64,000 nt of DNA from Planococcus rifietoensis (GCF_001465795.2 NZ_CP013659.2:2064501-2128500); one strand, 5' to 3'; counted from the stretch's first letter, positions 1 to 8,369 are shown. Translations and numbers: made by a program. The notes: generated by a model not told the origin, from the sequence alone.

Positions 1-618
1 GGTCTGCACGAGCGATTCCAGATAACTGACGCCTTCTTGCGTCACCGAACCCATCGCCGTCAAATCGATCACGACCGTTTCGGCTTCGTATTCATAGATG
101 CGCGTGACAATATACGGGCGGATCGCTTCAACTTTTTTCGCATCCAAATTACCGAACAACGGAATGAGCACATAGCCTCCGCCGATTGCGATGCACGGGG
201 CGGAAAGTTCACGCACTTTATCCAGCAGCGCATCCGACCGTTCTTTTTCCTTGAGCAATTCATAATCCGTTTCTTTCAAGCGGCCCCGCAAGCGAATCAA
301 TTGAGCCGTGATGGCAGCCATTTGGTCATCTTTTGGCACCAGTACAAGATTCAGTGAAAAGTCGCTATCCCAGCGGTAATAGACGTCCGCCAAGAAGAAG
401 CCAGCTGCTGTGGTGAAATTCAATTCGATAGGTTTTTTGCTGCCGCGTGTTTTCAGCAAGCGTTCCGCTTTGGCGTGGCTGCCTTCATCGAGTAATTCAA
501 AAAATCTTTTTGGTTTTCCGAAAAGCTGTTCTGCCTCTTGGGAATAATCGACGACCGCAAAGCTATTGTTTAATTGAAAAGCCGGAAGCGGCCATTCAGC
601 CAGTGGAGAGCGTGTCAT
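1..618 (-). CDS. RsbR-like STAS-domain protein (C-terminus cut by window edge)
   Basis: 206 codons are visible; the 3' end lies outside the window. Residues about 1-115 form a variable N-terminal region. From about residue 145 the sequence matches the STAS domain of RsbR-family stressosome proteins: a stretch reading IPLFGNLD, then VVIDLTAMG, where the Thr sits where RsbR carries a phosphorylated Thr. RsbR-type proteins form the stressosome with RsbS and RsbT and control release of SigB. The ATG at 618 lies inside the upstream cobalamin-binding gene (23-nt overlap), so translation is probably coupled. The N-terminal region shows no clear PAS, LOV or haem-globin signature, so the sensory input may come from the neighbouring B12 protein. 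Family assignment is firm; the link to SigB is inference. Confidence 0.8.
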   Translation of the reverse strand, partial: MTRSPLAEWPLPAFQLNNSFAVVDYSQEAEQLFGKPKRFFELLDEGSHAKAERLLKTRGSKKPIELNFTTAAGFFLADVYYRWDSDFSLNLVLVPKDDQMAAITAQLIRLRGRLKETDYELLKEKERSDALLDKVRELSAPCIAIGGGYVLIPLFGNLDAKKVEAIRPYIVTRIYEYEAETVVIDLTAMGSVTQEGVSYLESLVQT

Positions 619-1246
619 CGTTCGACCCCTTTCCAGTGCGGATCCATTCCCTGAGCGCACCAAGTTCCCGGACGACGACCGCTCCTTTTATACGCAAATC
701 AGCAAAGCTCGACAAAGTGACGGCCCTGCCGCCAATCAGGACGGCTGGATTTGAGTCCACCTTAGAGAAAGCTTCGGCGTAGGTTTTCAAAACCGGCAAG
801 CGGTGTGCAAGTGCACCCGACAATGCAACAACATCGGGCTGCCATTCACCGGCCAATTCGAGTGCTGAATCGAGCGGCAAATTCGGTCCCATATAGCGGA
901 CATCATAGCCCTCTTCACGGAACATCGCCGCGACCATCTTAAGTCCGATATAATGCTCTTCGCCTTCTGGGCCAAAGATCATCGCTTTTTTACGGCCATC
1001 CTTATCTTTATTGCGCAGCTCCGTAGCGGACAAGACAAAATCGCAAACAGCGGTTGCCAAGTGCTCTTCCGCTACCGATATTTCATTTTGTTCCCATAAT
1101 TCCCCGATGCGGTACATCGCCGGCGTCAGAAGTTCGCCGTAGAGCTGTTCATGTGAATGGCTTTCCAGGAAAGCCTGGACATATTTTAAAGCTTCCTCTT
1201 CCTGCCCCTGCAGGAAAAGATCCGAAAGCTGTGTTGACTCGTTCAT
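596..1246 (-). CDS. Stand-alone cobalamin-binding (CarH-type) sensor protein
   Basis: 216 residues. A helical B12-binding cap (about 1-80) is followed by a Rossmann-like B12-binding domain (about 85-210). The cap carries W51-x9-E61-H62, the motif that marks AdoCbl photoreceptors such as CarH/LitR, and the second domain carries E96-x-H98-x2-G101, the lower-ligand His motif. There is no MerR DNA-binding domain, so it must act through a partner; the obvious one is the STAS protein encoded immediately downstream with a 23-nt overlap. The start at 1246 is preceded by AAGGGGC and lies 4 nt after the previous stop; an in-frame extension to 1399 lies wholly inside the upstream gene and has no ribosome site. 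A methyltransferase corrinoid protein is a less likely alternative, because no methyltransferase gene is nearby. Confidence 0.85.
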   Translation of the reverse strand: MNESTQLSDLFLQGQEEEALKYVQAFLESHSHEQLYGELLTPAMYRIGELWEQNEISVAEEHLATAVCDFVLSATELRNKDKDGRKKAMIFGPEGEEHYIGLKMVAAMFREEGYDVRYMGPNLPLDSALELAGEWQPDVVALSGALAHRLPVLKTYAEAFSKVDSNPAVLIGGRAVTLSSFADLRIKGAVVVRELGALREWIRTGKGSNDDTLSTG

Positions 1247-1250
1247 TTGA

Positions 1251-1619
1251 TCAGCCCCTTTTATGTGGAGGGAGCTCCAATAACCGGACTGCGCGATCGA
1301 GGCAGCCCCGCATGAAATCTCCTTGCGTTGTTTCGGTATAGCGCGGCACAATTTCGATAAGCCGCTGAAAATTATCGATGATGAGCGCAGTTTCGACATT
1401 GCGGCTCACGAGCACCGTCTCGAGCCAGAGTGCATAGTCTAGAAAGGATTGCTCGCTTTGCAGCTCCCACGCGGTTTCGAGGTAATCCAAGTGGTGATGA
1501 TTGTCTTTGACGGTATGTTCATATCCCTTATCGCCGAAACGTTCCCATAAATTCGGGTACGCTTCGTATATACCGTCTGCCGTGTCGGTCGCGATTTGCT
1601 GTTTTTGTTTCTGGTTCAT
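1251..1619 (-). CDS. Conserved-looking small soluble protein of unknown function
   Basis: 122 residues, mostly helical by inspection, with a central run rich in aromatic and His residues (DNHHHLDYLETAWEL) and a second helix containing LETVLVSRNV. No signal peptide or membrane segment. I do not recognise the family. It sits between the monooxygenase gene (ATGA overlap at 1616-1619) and the B12 sensor (4-nt gap), so it is translationally coupled to both and probably belongs to the same pathway. It could be a helical input or adaptor domain for the STAS/B12 pair, in the way RsbR proteins carry helical N-terminal modules, but that is inference only. Confidence 0.7.
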   Translation of the reverse strand: MNQKQKQQIATDTADGIYEAYPNLWERFGDKGYEHTVKDNHHHLDYLETAWELQSEQSFLDYALWLETVLVSRNVETALIIDNFQRLIEIVPRYTETTQGDFMRGCLDRAVRLLELPPHKRG

Positions 1620-1921
1620 TCGGCCACCACTTCGTATTGATGGACTTTCGGGACGATGCCCGCGAGTTCCTGGTCTGGATAATTCTTCTCCAAATCATGG
1701 ATTTCCTTGAACTCCTGGCTCTTGACCCAGTTCATGTAGGCTTGTTTGGATTGCCATTCCAAGTGGACGGTCAATTCATGGCGCTTTTTCGTGTTTTGGA
1801 TCAGCCGGAATGAAGTGAAGCCTTCCGCCTGGTCTACACGGCGCGATCGTTTTTGGTATATTTCTATGACGTCTTGCACTTTATCTTCAGGCACAATGAC
1901 GGTCGATGTGACGATGTACAT
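1616..1921 (-). CDS. Antibiotic biosynthesis monooxygenase (ABM/HmoA-like) family protein
   Basis: 101 residues, a typical single ABM ferredoxin-like domain. It opens with a beta strand (MYIVTSTVIV) and has the family's central HLEWQSKQAYMNWVKS segment with a conserved Trp and helix. Members include haem-degrading monooxygenases of the HmoA/IsdG type and small quinol oxygenases; the exact substrate cannot be told. It is the first gene of a four-gene operon with a B12 sensor and an RsbR-like protein, so a redox or tetrapyrrole link is plausible but unproven. The stop overlaps the next start by 4 nt. The ATG at 1921 follows GGGGTTCTGAATT. Confidence 0.75.
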   Translation of the reverse strand: MYIVTSTVIVPEDKVQDVIEIYQKRSRRVDQAEGFTSFRLIQNTKKRHELTVHLEWQSKQAYMNWVKSQEFKEIHDLEKNYPDQELAGIVPKVHQYEVVAE

Positions 1922-2054
1922 AATTCAGAACCCCTTTGCAACTAGCTTTGTATAAGCTGGGCAGGATAAAAGTATACCTCAGCATACCATTTCAGCTTCC
2001 GGAATAAAAGCGAGCGACTCTGGGACATTTATAAGACTATTTTCAATATTCCGC

Positions 2055-2083
2055 TTGTGTTTCGAAAGTAATTGCCGTATGAT
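2055..2083 (+). promoter_or_regulatory. SigA-type promoter of the metI-metC leader
   Basis: A -35 box TTGTGT (2055-2060) and a -10 box TATGAT (2078-2083) are separated by exactly 17 nt and lie about 40 nt upstream of the riboswitch. Read directly from the sequence; the start site itself is inferred to be near 2090. Confidence 0.6.
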
Positions 2084-2120
2084 GGAAAACATCAACCAAC
2101 CACAACTATATAAAATGATT

Positions 2121-2230
2121 CTTATCGAGAGAGATGGAGGGATTTGGCCCTGTGAAGTCTCAGCAACCGGACGTGTTTGTCACGGTGCTAATTCCAATAG
2201 GTGAAGCCTAGTAGATGAGAAGATAGCATA
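2121..2230 (+). ncRNA. SAM-I (S-box) riboswitch
   Basis: The segment has the S-box hallmarks: a 5' P1 arm beginning CTTATCGAGAGAGATGGAGG, the conserved GGCCCTGTGAAGTCTCAGCAACC core (split here as GGCCC, GAAG and CAGCAACC), a P3 hairpin, the GGTGCTAATTCC motif and a 3' P1 arm ending GATGAGAAG. It is followed at once by a strong terminator and then metI. In this family, SAM binding favours the terminator and shuts off methionine genes. Confidence 0.95.
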
Positions 2231-2234
2231 TACG

Positions 2235-2277
2235 GCAGGGGCTTTCTTCTTATCATAGAAGAAAGCCCCTGCTTTTT
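2235..2277 (+). terminator. Riboswitch-controlled terminator before metI
   Basis: A perfect 16-bp stem (2235-2250 with 2257-2272), 6-nt loop, followed by TTTTTG. It is the expression platform of the SAM-I riboswitch. Confidence 0.9.
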
Positions 2278-2297
2278 GATTTGAAAGGATGAGGATC

Positions 2298-3422
2298 ATG
2301 ACACAACATAGCTTAGAAACACGCCTGGTACAACTCGGCAACCGCAGCGACCAACGCACCGGGGCGGTCAATCCCCCGATTTATCTTTCTACCGCCTACG
2401 AACACGAAGGCCTTGGCAAATCCACAGGCTATGATTATACACGGACGAAAAATCCGACACGCCAGCTTCTCGAAGAAGGGATCGCGAATTTAGAAGGCGG
2501 CGACGCAGGCTTTGCCTGCAGTTCTGGAATGGCCGCGATCCAGCTGGTCCTCTCCCTGTTCCGTCCGAACGATGAAATTTTGCTTCCTGAAGATATTTAT
2601 GGCGGCACCTACCGCCTGCTGGAACAATATGAAGAGAAATACCATATCCGCCCCGTTTACGATTCCTTCATCGATCCGAAAACAGCTGAAGCGAAAATCA
2701 CTGACAAGACAAAAGCGATTTTCATTGAAACCCCAACCAACCCATTGATGCAGGAGATCGATTTGGAATTGTATGCACAATTGGCGAAACGCCACAAGCT
2801 TTTGCTGATCGTCGACAATACCTTTTTGACGCCCTTTCTCCAGCAGCCGCTCGCAATCGGCGCCGATATCGTGCTCCATAGCGCCACCAAATACATCGGC
2901 GGCCATAACGATGTGCTTGCTGGGCTAGTCGCCGCAAAAGGCGAGGATTTATGCGAGCAGCTTTTCAACGCCCATAACTCAGCCGGCGCAGTGCTGTCGC
3001 CGCTCGATTCCTGGCTGTTGATCCGCGGCTTGAAAACCTTGCCGCTGCGCATGCGCCAGCACGAAGCGAACGCTAAAGAACTCGCCCGTTTTCTGGAAAC
3101 TCAAGAGACCGTGACAGACGTACTATACCCTGGAAAAGGCGGCATGCTGTCGTTCCGCCTGCGCGAAGAACAATGGGTCGGGACATTTCTCGAGAACCTG
3201 TCGCTCATCACATTCGCCGAGAGTCTCGGCGGTGTGGAAAGTTTCATCACGTATCCCGCGACGCAGACCCACGCCGATATGCCGGTCGCAGAACGCACGG
3301 CACGCGGCGTCTGTAACCGCCTGCTCCGCTTCTCTGTAGGCGTCGAGCAGGCAGAAGATTTGATCGCTGATTTGTCACAAGCCTTGGCCAAACTGGAAAA
3401 GGAGGTCGTTTCCCATGAGTGA
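2298..3422 (+). CDS. metI: Cystathionine gamma-synthase / O-acetylhomoserine sulfhydrylase
   Basis: 374 residues, PLP fold type I trans-sulfuration enzyme that joins an activated homoserine to cysteine (or sulfide) in methionine synthesis. The PLP lysine lies in SATKYIGGHND; YDYTRTKNPTR and the C-terminal ESLGGVESFITYPA are family signatures, and the sequence follows Bacillus MetI closely along its length. An upstream ATG at 2289 is in frame, but the ribosome site GAAAGGATGAGG fits the ATG at 2298. The gene is controlled by the SAM riboswitch just upstream and overlaps metC by 8 nt. Confidence 0.93.
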   Translation: MTQHSLETRLVQLGNRSDQRTGAVNPPIYLSTAYEHEGLGKSTGYDYTRTKNPTRQLLEEGIANLEGGDAGFACSSGMAAIQLVLSLFRPNDEILLPEDIYGGTYRLLEQYEEKYHIRPVYDSFIDPKTAEAKITDKTKAIFIETPTNPLMQEIDLELYAQLAKRHKLLLIVDNTFLTPFLQQPLAIGADIVLHSATKYIGGHNDVLAGLVAAKGEDLCEQLFNAHNSAGAVLSPLDSWLLIRGLKTLPLRMRQHEANAKELARFLETQETVTDVLYPGKGGMLSFRLREEQWVGTFLENLSLITFAESLGGVESFITYPATQTHADMPVAERTARGVCNRLLRFSVGVEQAEDLIADLSQALAKLEKEVVSHE

Positions 3423-4587
3423 ACGACGCGAGACGAAATTGATCCATTCAGCAGGCATTGATCCATTAACGGGCGCAGTCAATGTGCCGATTTATTTATC
3501 ATCGACTTTCCATCAGGAAAGCATCGATTCGTTCGGTCCGTTTGATTACAGCCGCTCCGGCAACCCAACGCGCAAATCGCTTGAAGAAACGATCGCCAAA
3601 CTTGAAGGCGGTGCGCGGGGCTTGGCCTTTTCTTCCGGCATGGCAGCCATCTCATCGGCCTTCATGCTGTTGAAAGCCGGTGATCATGTGCTGGTCTCGG
3701 AAGATGTTTACGGCGGCACTTATCGCTTCATTACGGAAGTGCTGGAAAAATTCAAAGTCGATTACACGTTCGTCGACATGACCGACCTTGGCGAAGTAGC
3801 CGCAGCGTTCCAGCCGAACACGAAAGTGGTATACATTGAAACGCCTTCCAATCCCGTCATGAAAATTACCGATATCGAAATGGCTGCGAAACTAGCCAAA
3901 GCAAACGATGCCATGACTTTCGTCGACAACACGTTCATGACACCGCTATATCAGAATCCGCTCGAACTCGGTGCGGATATCGTGCTCCACAGCGCGACGA
4001 AGTTCCTCTCCGGTCATAGCGACATCACCGCTGGCCTTGCGGTAACAAAAGATGCTGGGCTTGGGGAACAATTGGCATTCATCCAAAATACATTCGGATC
4101 TGTGCTCGGCGCACAGGATTCCTATACATTGATCCAAGGCATCAAAACGCTCGGCGCCCGCACAAAACAATCCGGCGAGACGACCGCACGCATTGCCGAG
4201 TATCTGCATAGGCACCCGCTTGTCGAAGAAGTCTATTATCCCGGCTTCTCGTTCCATCCCGGAAACCCGATCCATAAGCGTCAGGCTAGCCACGCAGGCT
4301 GTGTGCTGTCATTCCGCCTAGCAGATAAGGACGCCGCCCGCATTCTCGTAGATGCTTTGGAAATTCCTGTGTTCGCCGTCAGCCTTGGCGCTGTCGAATC
4401 GATCCTGTCCTACCCGGCTACAATGTCCCATGCCGCAATGCCGCCCGCTGAACGCGAAAAGCGCGGCATCACCGATGGGGTTCTGCGCTTTTCCGCAGGA
4501 CTCGAGCATCCCGATGACTTGATCAACGATTTCAGCCAAGCACTCGAAAAAATCGCGATCGCTAAAGGACTGAGTGTCGCTGATTGA
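3415..4587 (+). CDS. metC: Cystathionine beta-lyase
   Basis: 390 residues, PLP-dependent trans-sulfuration enzyme expected to cleave cystathionine to homocysteine, pyruvate and ammonia, the step after MetI. The PLP lysine is in SATKFLSGHSD; FDYSRSGNPTR and SLGAVESILSYPA are conserved landmarks. It overlaps metI by 8 nt and starts behind AAAAGGAGGTCG, so the two are coupled and share the SAM riboswitch. The assignment as lyase rather than a second synthase rests on the metI-metC order known in Bacillus; the two enzyme types are close relatives. Confidence 0.88.
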   Translation: MSERRETKLIHSAGIDPLTGAVNVPIYLSSTFHQESIDSFGPFDYSRSGNPTRKSLEETIAKLEGGARGLAFSSGMAAISSAFMLLKAGDHVLVSEDVYGGTYRFITEVLEKFKVDYTFVDMTDLGEVAAAFQPNTKVVYIETPSNPVMKITDIEMAAKLAKANDAMTFVDNTFMTPLYQNPLELGADIVLHSATKFLSGHSDITAGLAVTKDAGLGEQLAFIQNTFGSVLGAQDSYTLIQGIKTLGARTKQSGETTARIAEYLHRHPLVEEVYYPGFSFHPGNPIHKRQASHAGCVLSFRLADKDAARILVDALEIPVFAVSLGAVESILSYPATMSHAAMPPAEREKRGITDGVLRFSAGLEHPDDLINDFSQALEKIAIAKGLSVAD

Positions 4588-4600
4588 TCGTGCTCATTCA

Positions 4601-4651
4601 AAAAGACCGTCCGGCTCGTTATCGAATTGACGAAACCGGACAGTCTTTTTT
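4601..4651 (+). terminator. Terminator of metI-metC
   Basis: Inverted arms AAAAGACCGTCCGG and CCGGACAGTCTTTT (one mismatch) around a 21-nt loop, followed by a T run, 13 nt after the metC stop. Confidence 0.85.
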
Positions 4652-4680
4652 TCATGCCTTTGTACTTGCCGCTAAACCTA

Positions 4681-4724
4681 AGAAAGCCTGAATTCCAGGG
4701 GGAGGGGAATTCAGGCTTTCTTCT
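4681..4724. terminator. Bidirectional terminator between metC and the malic enzyme gene
   Basis: A perfect 16-bp inverted repeat (4681-4696 with 4706-4721) around a 9-nt loop. It lies 8 nt downstream of the malic enzyme stop on the minus strand and can also act as a second stop for metC transcripts. Confidence 0.8.
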
Positions 4725-4729
4725 ATTTA

Positions 4730-5941
4730 TCATAAGACAATCTGCTGGGCAGGCTCTTTGAGCGATACTTTGGCAACGCCCGTTTCTTCGGCAGCCCTAG
4801 AGACTGCTTCGGCGACCGCCTGTGCTACACGCGGGTCGAACGGCTTCGGTATCACATAATCTTCGTGAAGTTCATGGGTGGCGATCAAGGCGGCGATCGC
4901 TTCAACCGCTGCGATTTTCATTGCGTCATTGATATCGCTTGCCTGTACATCAAGGGCGCCGCGGAACAACCCGGGAAACGCCAGCACATTATTGACCTGG
5001 TTAGCAAAATCGGAACGCCCTGTTCCGATGACCCGCGCACCGGCTGATTTCGCGGCATGCGGCAAGATTTCCGGATTCGGGTTCGCCATCGCGAAGATGA
5101 CCGGATCTTCATTCATCGAACGCACCATGCTTTCCGTCAATGCGCCTTCTGCCGATACGCCGACAAAAACGTCAGCACCGACAATGACATCCGCCAACTG
5201 CCCTTGTTCCATCTGATAATTGCTCATTTCCGCAACTTCCGCCTTGAAGGGATTCATGCCATTCGGGCGTCCGTTGTATATCGCGCCTTTTGTGTCGCAC
5301 ATGACGATATGGCCAAACCCGAATTTCGCCAGTAATTTGACGATGGCGATGCCTGCCGCACCGGCGCCATTCACGACCACTTTCACGTCTTCGATTTCCT
5401 TTTCGACCAATTTCAATGAGTTGATCAGTCCGGCAAGCGTAACAATGGCAGTGCCATGCTGGTCATCATGGAATACCGGGATGTTCATTTCCTGTTTCAG
5501 GCGCTGCTCCACGATGAAGCAAGTCGGGGCGGCAATGTCTTCCAGATTGACGCCGCCAAAGCCAGGTTCGAGCAATTTGACGGTTCGGATGATTTCTTCG
5601 GCATCTGTCGTATCCAGGCAGATTGGGAATGCATCCACACCGGCAAATTCCTTGAACAATAAAGCTTTTCCTTCCATGACCGGAAGCGCTGCTTGCGGGC
5701 CGATATTGCCGAGCCCAAGCACCGCTGTGCCGTCTGTAATGACCGCTACCGTATTGCCCTTCATCGTGTATTCATGCACTTTGCTTGGATCGGCATGAAT
5801 TTCGCGACACGGTGCGGCTACGCCAGGAGAGTAGGCGAGGCTTAAATCCCTCTCGTTTTCCACAGCCACTTTTGAACGAATCTCCAATTTCCCTTGATGT
5901 CTTCTATGCAAGTTCAGCGAATCGGTTTTCAGATCGGTCAT
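4730..5941 (-). CDS. ytsJ: Malic enzyme (YtsJ type)
   Basis: 403 residues. Oxidatively decarboxylates malate to pyruvate. Conserved motifs include SLAYSPGVAAPCREI, YTMKGNTVAVITDGTAVLGLG, the metal-binding FHDDQHGTA and the nucleotide-binding GAGAAGIAI. Length and sequence closely follow Bacillus YtsJ, the short single-module form without a phosphotransacetylase tail. The start at 5941 is preferred: AAAGGGAG abuts the ATG at 5950 with no spacer but stands 9-10 nt before the one at 5941. It is a single gene with its own terminator. Whether NAD or NADP is preferred cannot be read safely. Confidence 0.92.
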   Translation of the reverse strand: MTDLKTDSLNLHRRHQGKLEIRSKVAVENERDLSLAYSPGVAAPCREIHADPSKVHEYTMKGNTVAVITDGTAVLGLGNIGPQAALPVMEGKALLFKEFAGVDAFPICLDTTDAEEIIRTVKLLEPGFGGVNLEDIAAPTCFIVEQRLKQEMNIPVFHDDQHGTAIVTLAGLINSLKLVEKEIEDVKVVVNGAGAAGIAIVKLLAKFGFGHIVMCDTKGAIYNGRPNGMNPFKAEVAEMSNYQMEQGQLADVIVGADVFVGVSAEGALTESMVRSMNEDPVIFAMANPNPEILPHAAKSAGARVIGTGRSDFANQVNNVLAFPGLFRGALDVQASDINDAMKIAAVEAIAALIATHELHEDYVIPKPFDPRVAQAVAEAVSRAAEETGVAKVSLKEPAQQIVL

Positions 5942-6064
5942 TTGCCTCATCTCCCTTTTGATTATAATTGTTTATTATATCGACTCCTCATTAAATTGAA
6001 AGACTTTTCTTATAATTCTGATTAATTTCAGACTTTAGGCTGATAGAGAAATAGTGAGGTTCCA

Positions 6065-7000
6065 TTACTCTTTTTCCATATCCTGTTTAAGAAAGTGGAT
6101 CAATGCTTCCTCCCGCTTCGCTTGCACAGCTTTCGATTGCACTTCCGGCCAGTCGTAAAAGCCACTTCCTGTCTTGGCGCCAAGTTCGCCGTTTCCAGCT
6201 AACGCGCTCAGTGTGCGGCCCGGTTTGCGATCTGTCGATAGGTCTTCGAACAGATAATCTGAAATCGCATAAAAAATGTCCAAACCGCCGAGATCTGCTG
6301 TCTGCAGCGGCCCGGTCACCGGCAAGCGCCTGCCGATGCTGTATGTGACGGCTGCATCGATATCTTCTTTCGACGCCACCCCCGCATCCAGTAAAGCTTG
6401 CGCTTCACGGAATAAGGCAAACTGAAGTCGGTTTCCGATAAAGCCCGGCAGCTCTTTTTTCAACAGTACAGCTTGCTTGTTCATCTGCTCAATCAGTGCT
6501 TTCGTTTGCTGCAAAGTTTGTTCATCAGTCTTCTCGCCGCCGACGATTTCCACGAGTGGGATTAAATGTGCCGGATTCCAGAAATGCGTCAACACGAACC
6601 GTTCCGGATGCTTCATCTCTTCGGCAAGCGCAGTCGGCATCAGCCCTGAGCTATTGCTCGCAATGATTATATCGGTGGCCACAAGTTCCTCTAGCTGCCG
6701 GTAGATTTGATGCTTCAGTACCATGTTTTCTGGCACGGCTTCGATGATGAATTCCGCTTCTTTCACGGCTTCTTCCAAGGAAACTGTAAAGGCAACACGT
6801 TCCGTTATCTCTTTTTCCTGCTCTTTGCTGATCAGTTCATTGTCTGTCATAAGGTGTAATTTAACTTCGAATCCTTTTGATGCCTTTTCCACATCCCGAA
6901 CGTCCACACCGTATATTTTTACCGATAATCCGCTCCATGCCGCTGATAATGCAATCGAATGACCCATGGTCCCTGCTCCGATAATTGCGATATTCTCCAT
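6065..7000 (-). CDS. 3-hydroxyacyl-CoA dehydrogenase family protein
   Basis: 311 residues. An N-terminal Rossmann domain with GAGTMG at residues 8-13 binds NAD; the second half is the helical C-terminal domain with GFIGNRLQ and GSGFYDW. The active-site region reads LTHFWNPAHLIPLVEIVGG, which is nearer to the carnitine/hydroxyacid dehydrogenase branch than to classical fatty-acid HADs (HFFNP), so the substrate is uncertain. The gene stands alone with AAAGGAGAGGGTAGAG before the ATG. No beta-oxidation partners lie next to it. Confidence 0.82.
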   Translation of the reverse strand: MENIAIIGAGTMGHSIALSAAWSGLSVKIYGVDVRDVEKASKGFEVKLHLMTDNELISKEQEKEITERVAFTVSLEEAVKEAEFIIEAVPENMVLKHQIYRQLEELVATDIIIASNSSGLMPTALAEEMKHPERFVLTHFWNPAHLIPLVEIVGGEKTDEQTLQQTKALIEQMNKQAVLLKKELPGFIGNRLQFALFREAQALLDAGVASKEDIDAAVTYSIGRRLPVTGPLQTADLGGLDIFYAISDYLFEDLSTDRKPGRTLSALAGNGELGAKTGSGFYDWPEVQSKAVQAKREEALIHFLKQDMEKE

Positions 7001-7046
7001 CTCTACCCTCTCCTTTATTTAACAATAACATGTCTTTCATGCAGCC

Positions 7047-7075
7047 AAAAAAGCCCGCTGCATAAGCGGGCTTTT
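7047..7075 (-). terminator. Terminator of the lipoprotein gene
   Basis: Stem AAGCCCGCT / AGCGGGCTT with a short loop; on the minus strand it is followed by a T run. It lies 17 nt past the stop at 7092. Confidence 0.85.
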
Positions 7076-7091
7076 CAGCGTATCCATCTGC

Positions 7092-7817
7092 TCACTTGAT
7101 TGGTTCGCCAAGTTCGATAGATGCAAGTGTAGAAGTGACCGCCATGTCATCGGGATCGTCGACATTTCCGCGGAATTCACGTTTTACTTCCCCGTAGCCT
7201 TCCACAAAATAATTCCGGTTGACCGCGCCGTCTTCTCCCTCAAACGATTCAAGCATGAATACGTCATCGAAATTTTGGTATGGCGTCTCTAAGCTAGTAC
7301 CGGTTTCGACAACAGTCGCATCACCGATTTCCTGTCCTTCTTCGATCGGGAATTCAAGATAAGTCGAAATCACGTCCAAAGCTTCCAATTCCTCAAAGCT
7401 CGCTGTGTACTCATCATAAAACTCACCTTCCTGTTTGACGAGTTCGATACGGTCATCATGCAAACGATAGACTCTCAACACGACGGTGCCGCCATTTTCT
7501 TCATAAGTCGCGACATGATTCGCCTCCATATAATCGGTTCTCAACGTAAATTCGGCAAATTCGTTGCCGTAACCTTCGAACCTTGCAGTCGATCCATCTT
7601 CAAGGAAATAATCATACGGATCGACAGTGGCCTCTTCACTGTCATGGCTGTCTCCGCTGGTGCTTTCCACCTGCGTTTCTTCCGGTGCCGCGTCTTCTTC
7701 AACAGCTTCTTCCTGCACCGCTTCCTCTTCAGGTTCCTCTGTTACAGTCTCTTGCGTCCCACAGCCAGCTACGGTAAGCACAAGTGCCAGCCCTCCTAAA
7801 CCAAAGCGATATTTCAT
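7092..7817 (-). CDS. Secreted acidic lipoprotein of unknown function
   Basis: 241 residues. A signal peptide ends in the lipobox TVAGC, so the mature protein should be lipid-anchored on the outer face of the membrane. It is followed by a low-complexity Glu-rich linker (about residues 25-65) and a beta-rich domain (about 70-240) with no motif I recognise. The ATG at 7817 is chosen because it stands 7 nt after AGGAGG; a TTG one codon upstream is less likely. Single gene with its own terminator. Confidence 0.8.
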   Translation of the reverse strand: MKYRFGLGGLALVLTVAGCGTQETVTEEPEEEAVQEEAVEEDAAPEETQVESTSGDSHDSEEATVDPYDYFLEDGSTARFEGYGNEFAEFTLRTDYMEANHVATYEENGGTVVLRVYRLHDDRIELVKQEGEFYDEYTASFEELEALDVISTYLEFPIEEGQEIGDATVVETGTSLETPYQNFDDVFMLESFEGEDGAVNRNYFVEGYGEVKREFRGNVDDPDDMAVTSTLASIELGEPIK

Positions 7818-7920
7818 CAATTCTCCTCCTTTTCAACTAATCGGTGCTACAACAATTTTACCGAATATTCAGTCATTAATAAATAGACAAAACTACATTT
7901 TTCTTAGTCTTTCAGACTGG

Positions 7921-8250
7921 TCAAAGATGAAGTGAATTATGATAAATCGGCTTCAGGTGGATGTCGTATTCTTTCCGCACTTCGTTTAAATCATAAATAT
8001 GCCCTCGAAATTCCGGGTCTTCGAGTTTTTCGATCTGTTCATGCACAAGATCTGCAAAATAGACGCCGACGGCTACGCCTTTTGGATATTTACGCTTCAC
8101 TTCTGCCACAAAATCGTCTGTCAGCTCTTGATTGAAAGCATGATAAAGCGCCGCATTCACCACAGTCAAGGAATCTTTCGTGGCATAGGAAACAACATAA
8201 TAATTGCCATATTCGTCTTTCAGAAGATCGCGTTCGGCTTCTATGTCCAT
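7921..8250 (-). CDS. Small soluble protein of unknown function
   Basis: 109 residues, charged, with no signal peptide or membrane segment. Contains KYPKGVAVGVYFADLVHEQIEKL and a His-rich end (YHNSLHL). The start has an excellent ribosome site (AAGGAGGAGAAGA before ATG), which argues that it is a real gene. Not recognised; no functional clue from its neighbours, a lipoprotein and a YeiH-type transporter. Confidence 0.65.
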   Translation of the reverse strand: MDIEAERDLLKDEYGNYYVVSYATKDSLTVVNAALYHAFNQELTDDFVAEVKRKYPKGVAVGVYFADLVHEQIEKLEDPEFRGHIYDLNEVRKEYDIHLKPIYHNSLHL

Positions 8251-8328
8251 TCTCTTCTCCTCCTTTTAACACTATTACTTTTCCATACCCTCAGTGAGCT
8301 GGGGGAAAACAGATTTCTGAGTCCATAA

Positions 8329-8369
8329 AAAATCACCTGTACGCCTCATGAAGGCACACAGGTGATTTC
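8329..8369 (-). terminator. Terminator of the YeiH-type gene
   Basis: Arms AAATCACCTGT and ACAGGTGATTT around a 16-nt interior containing GCCT/AGGC pairs; on the minus strand a T run follows. It lies just after the stop at 8373. Confidence 0.85.

Noticed and set aside
2180..2371. Minus-strand frame across the riboswitch
   Set aside because: The region is clearly a SAM-I riboswitch with its terminator.
2490..2906. Minus-strand frames opposite metI
   Set aside because: metI is highly conserved in the other strand and these frames lack start signals.
5220..5798. 192-codon plus-strand frame opposite the malic enzyme gene
   Set aside because: Antisense shadow without ribosome site.
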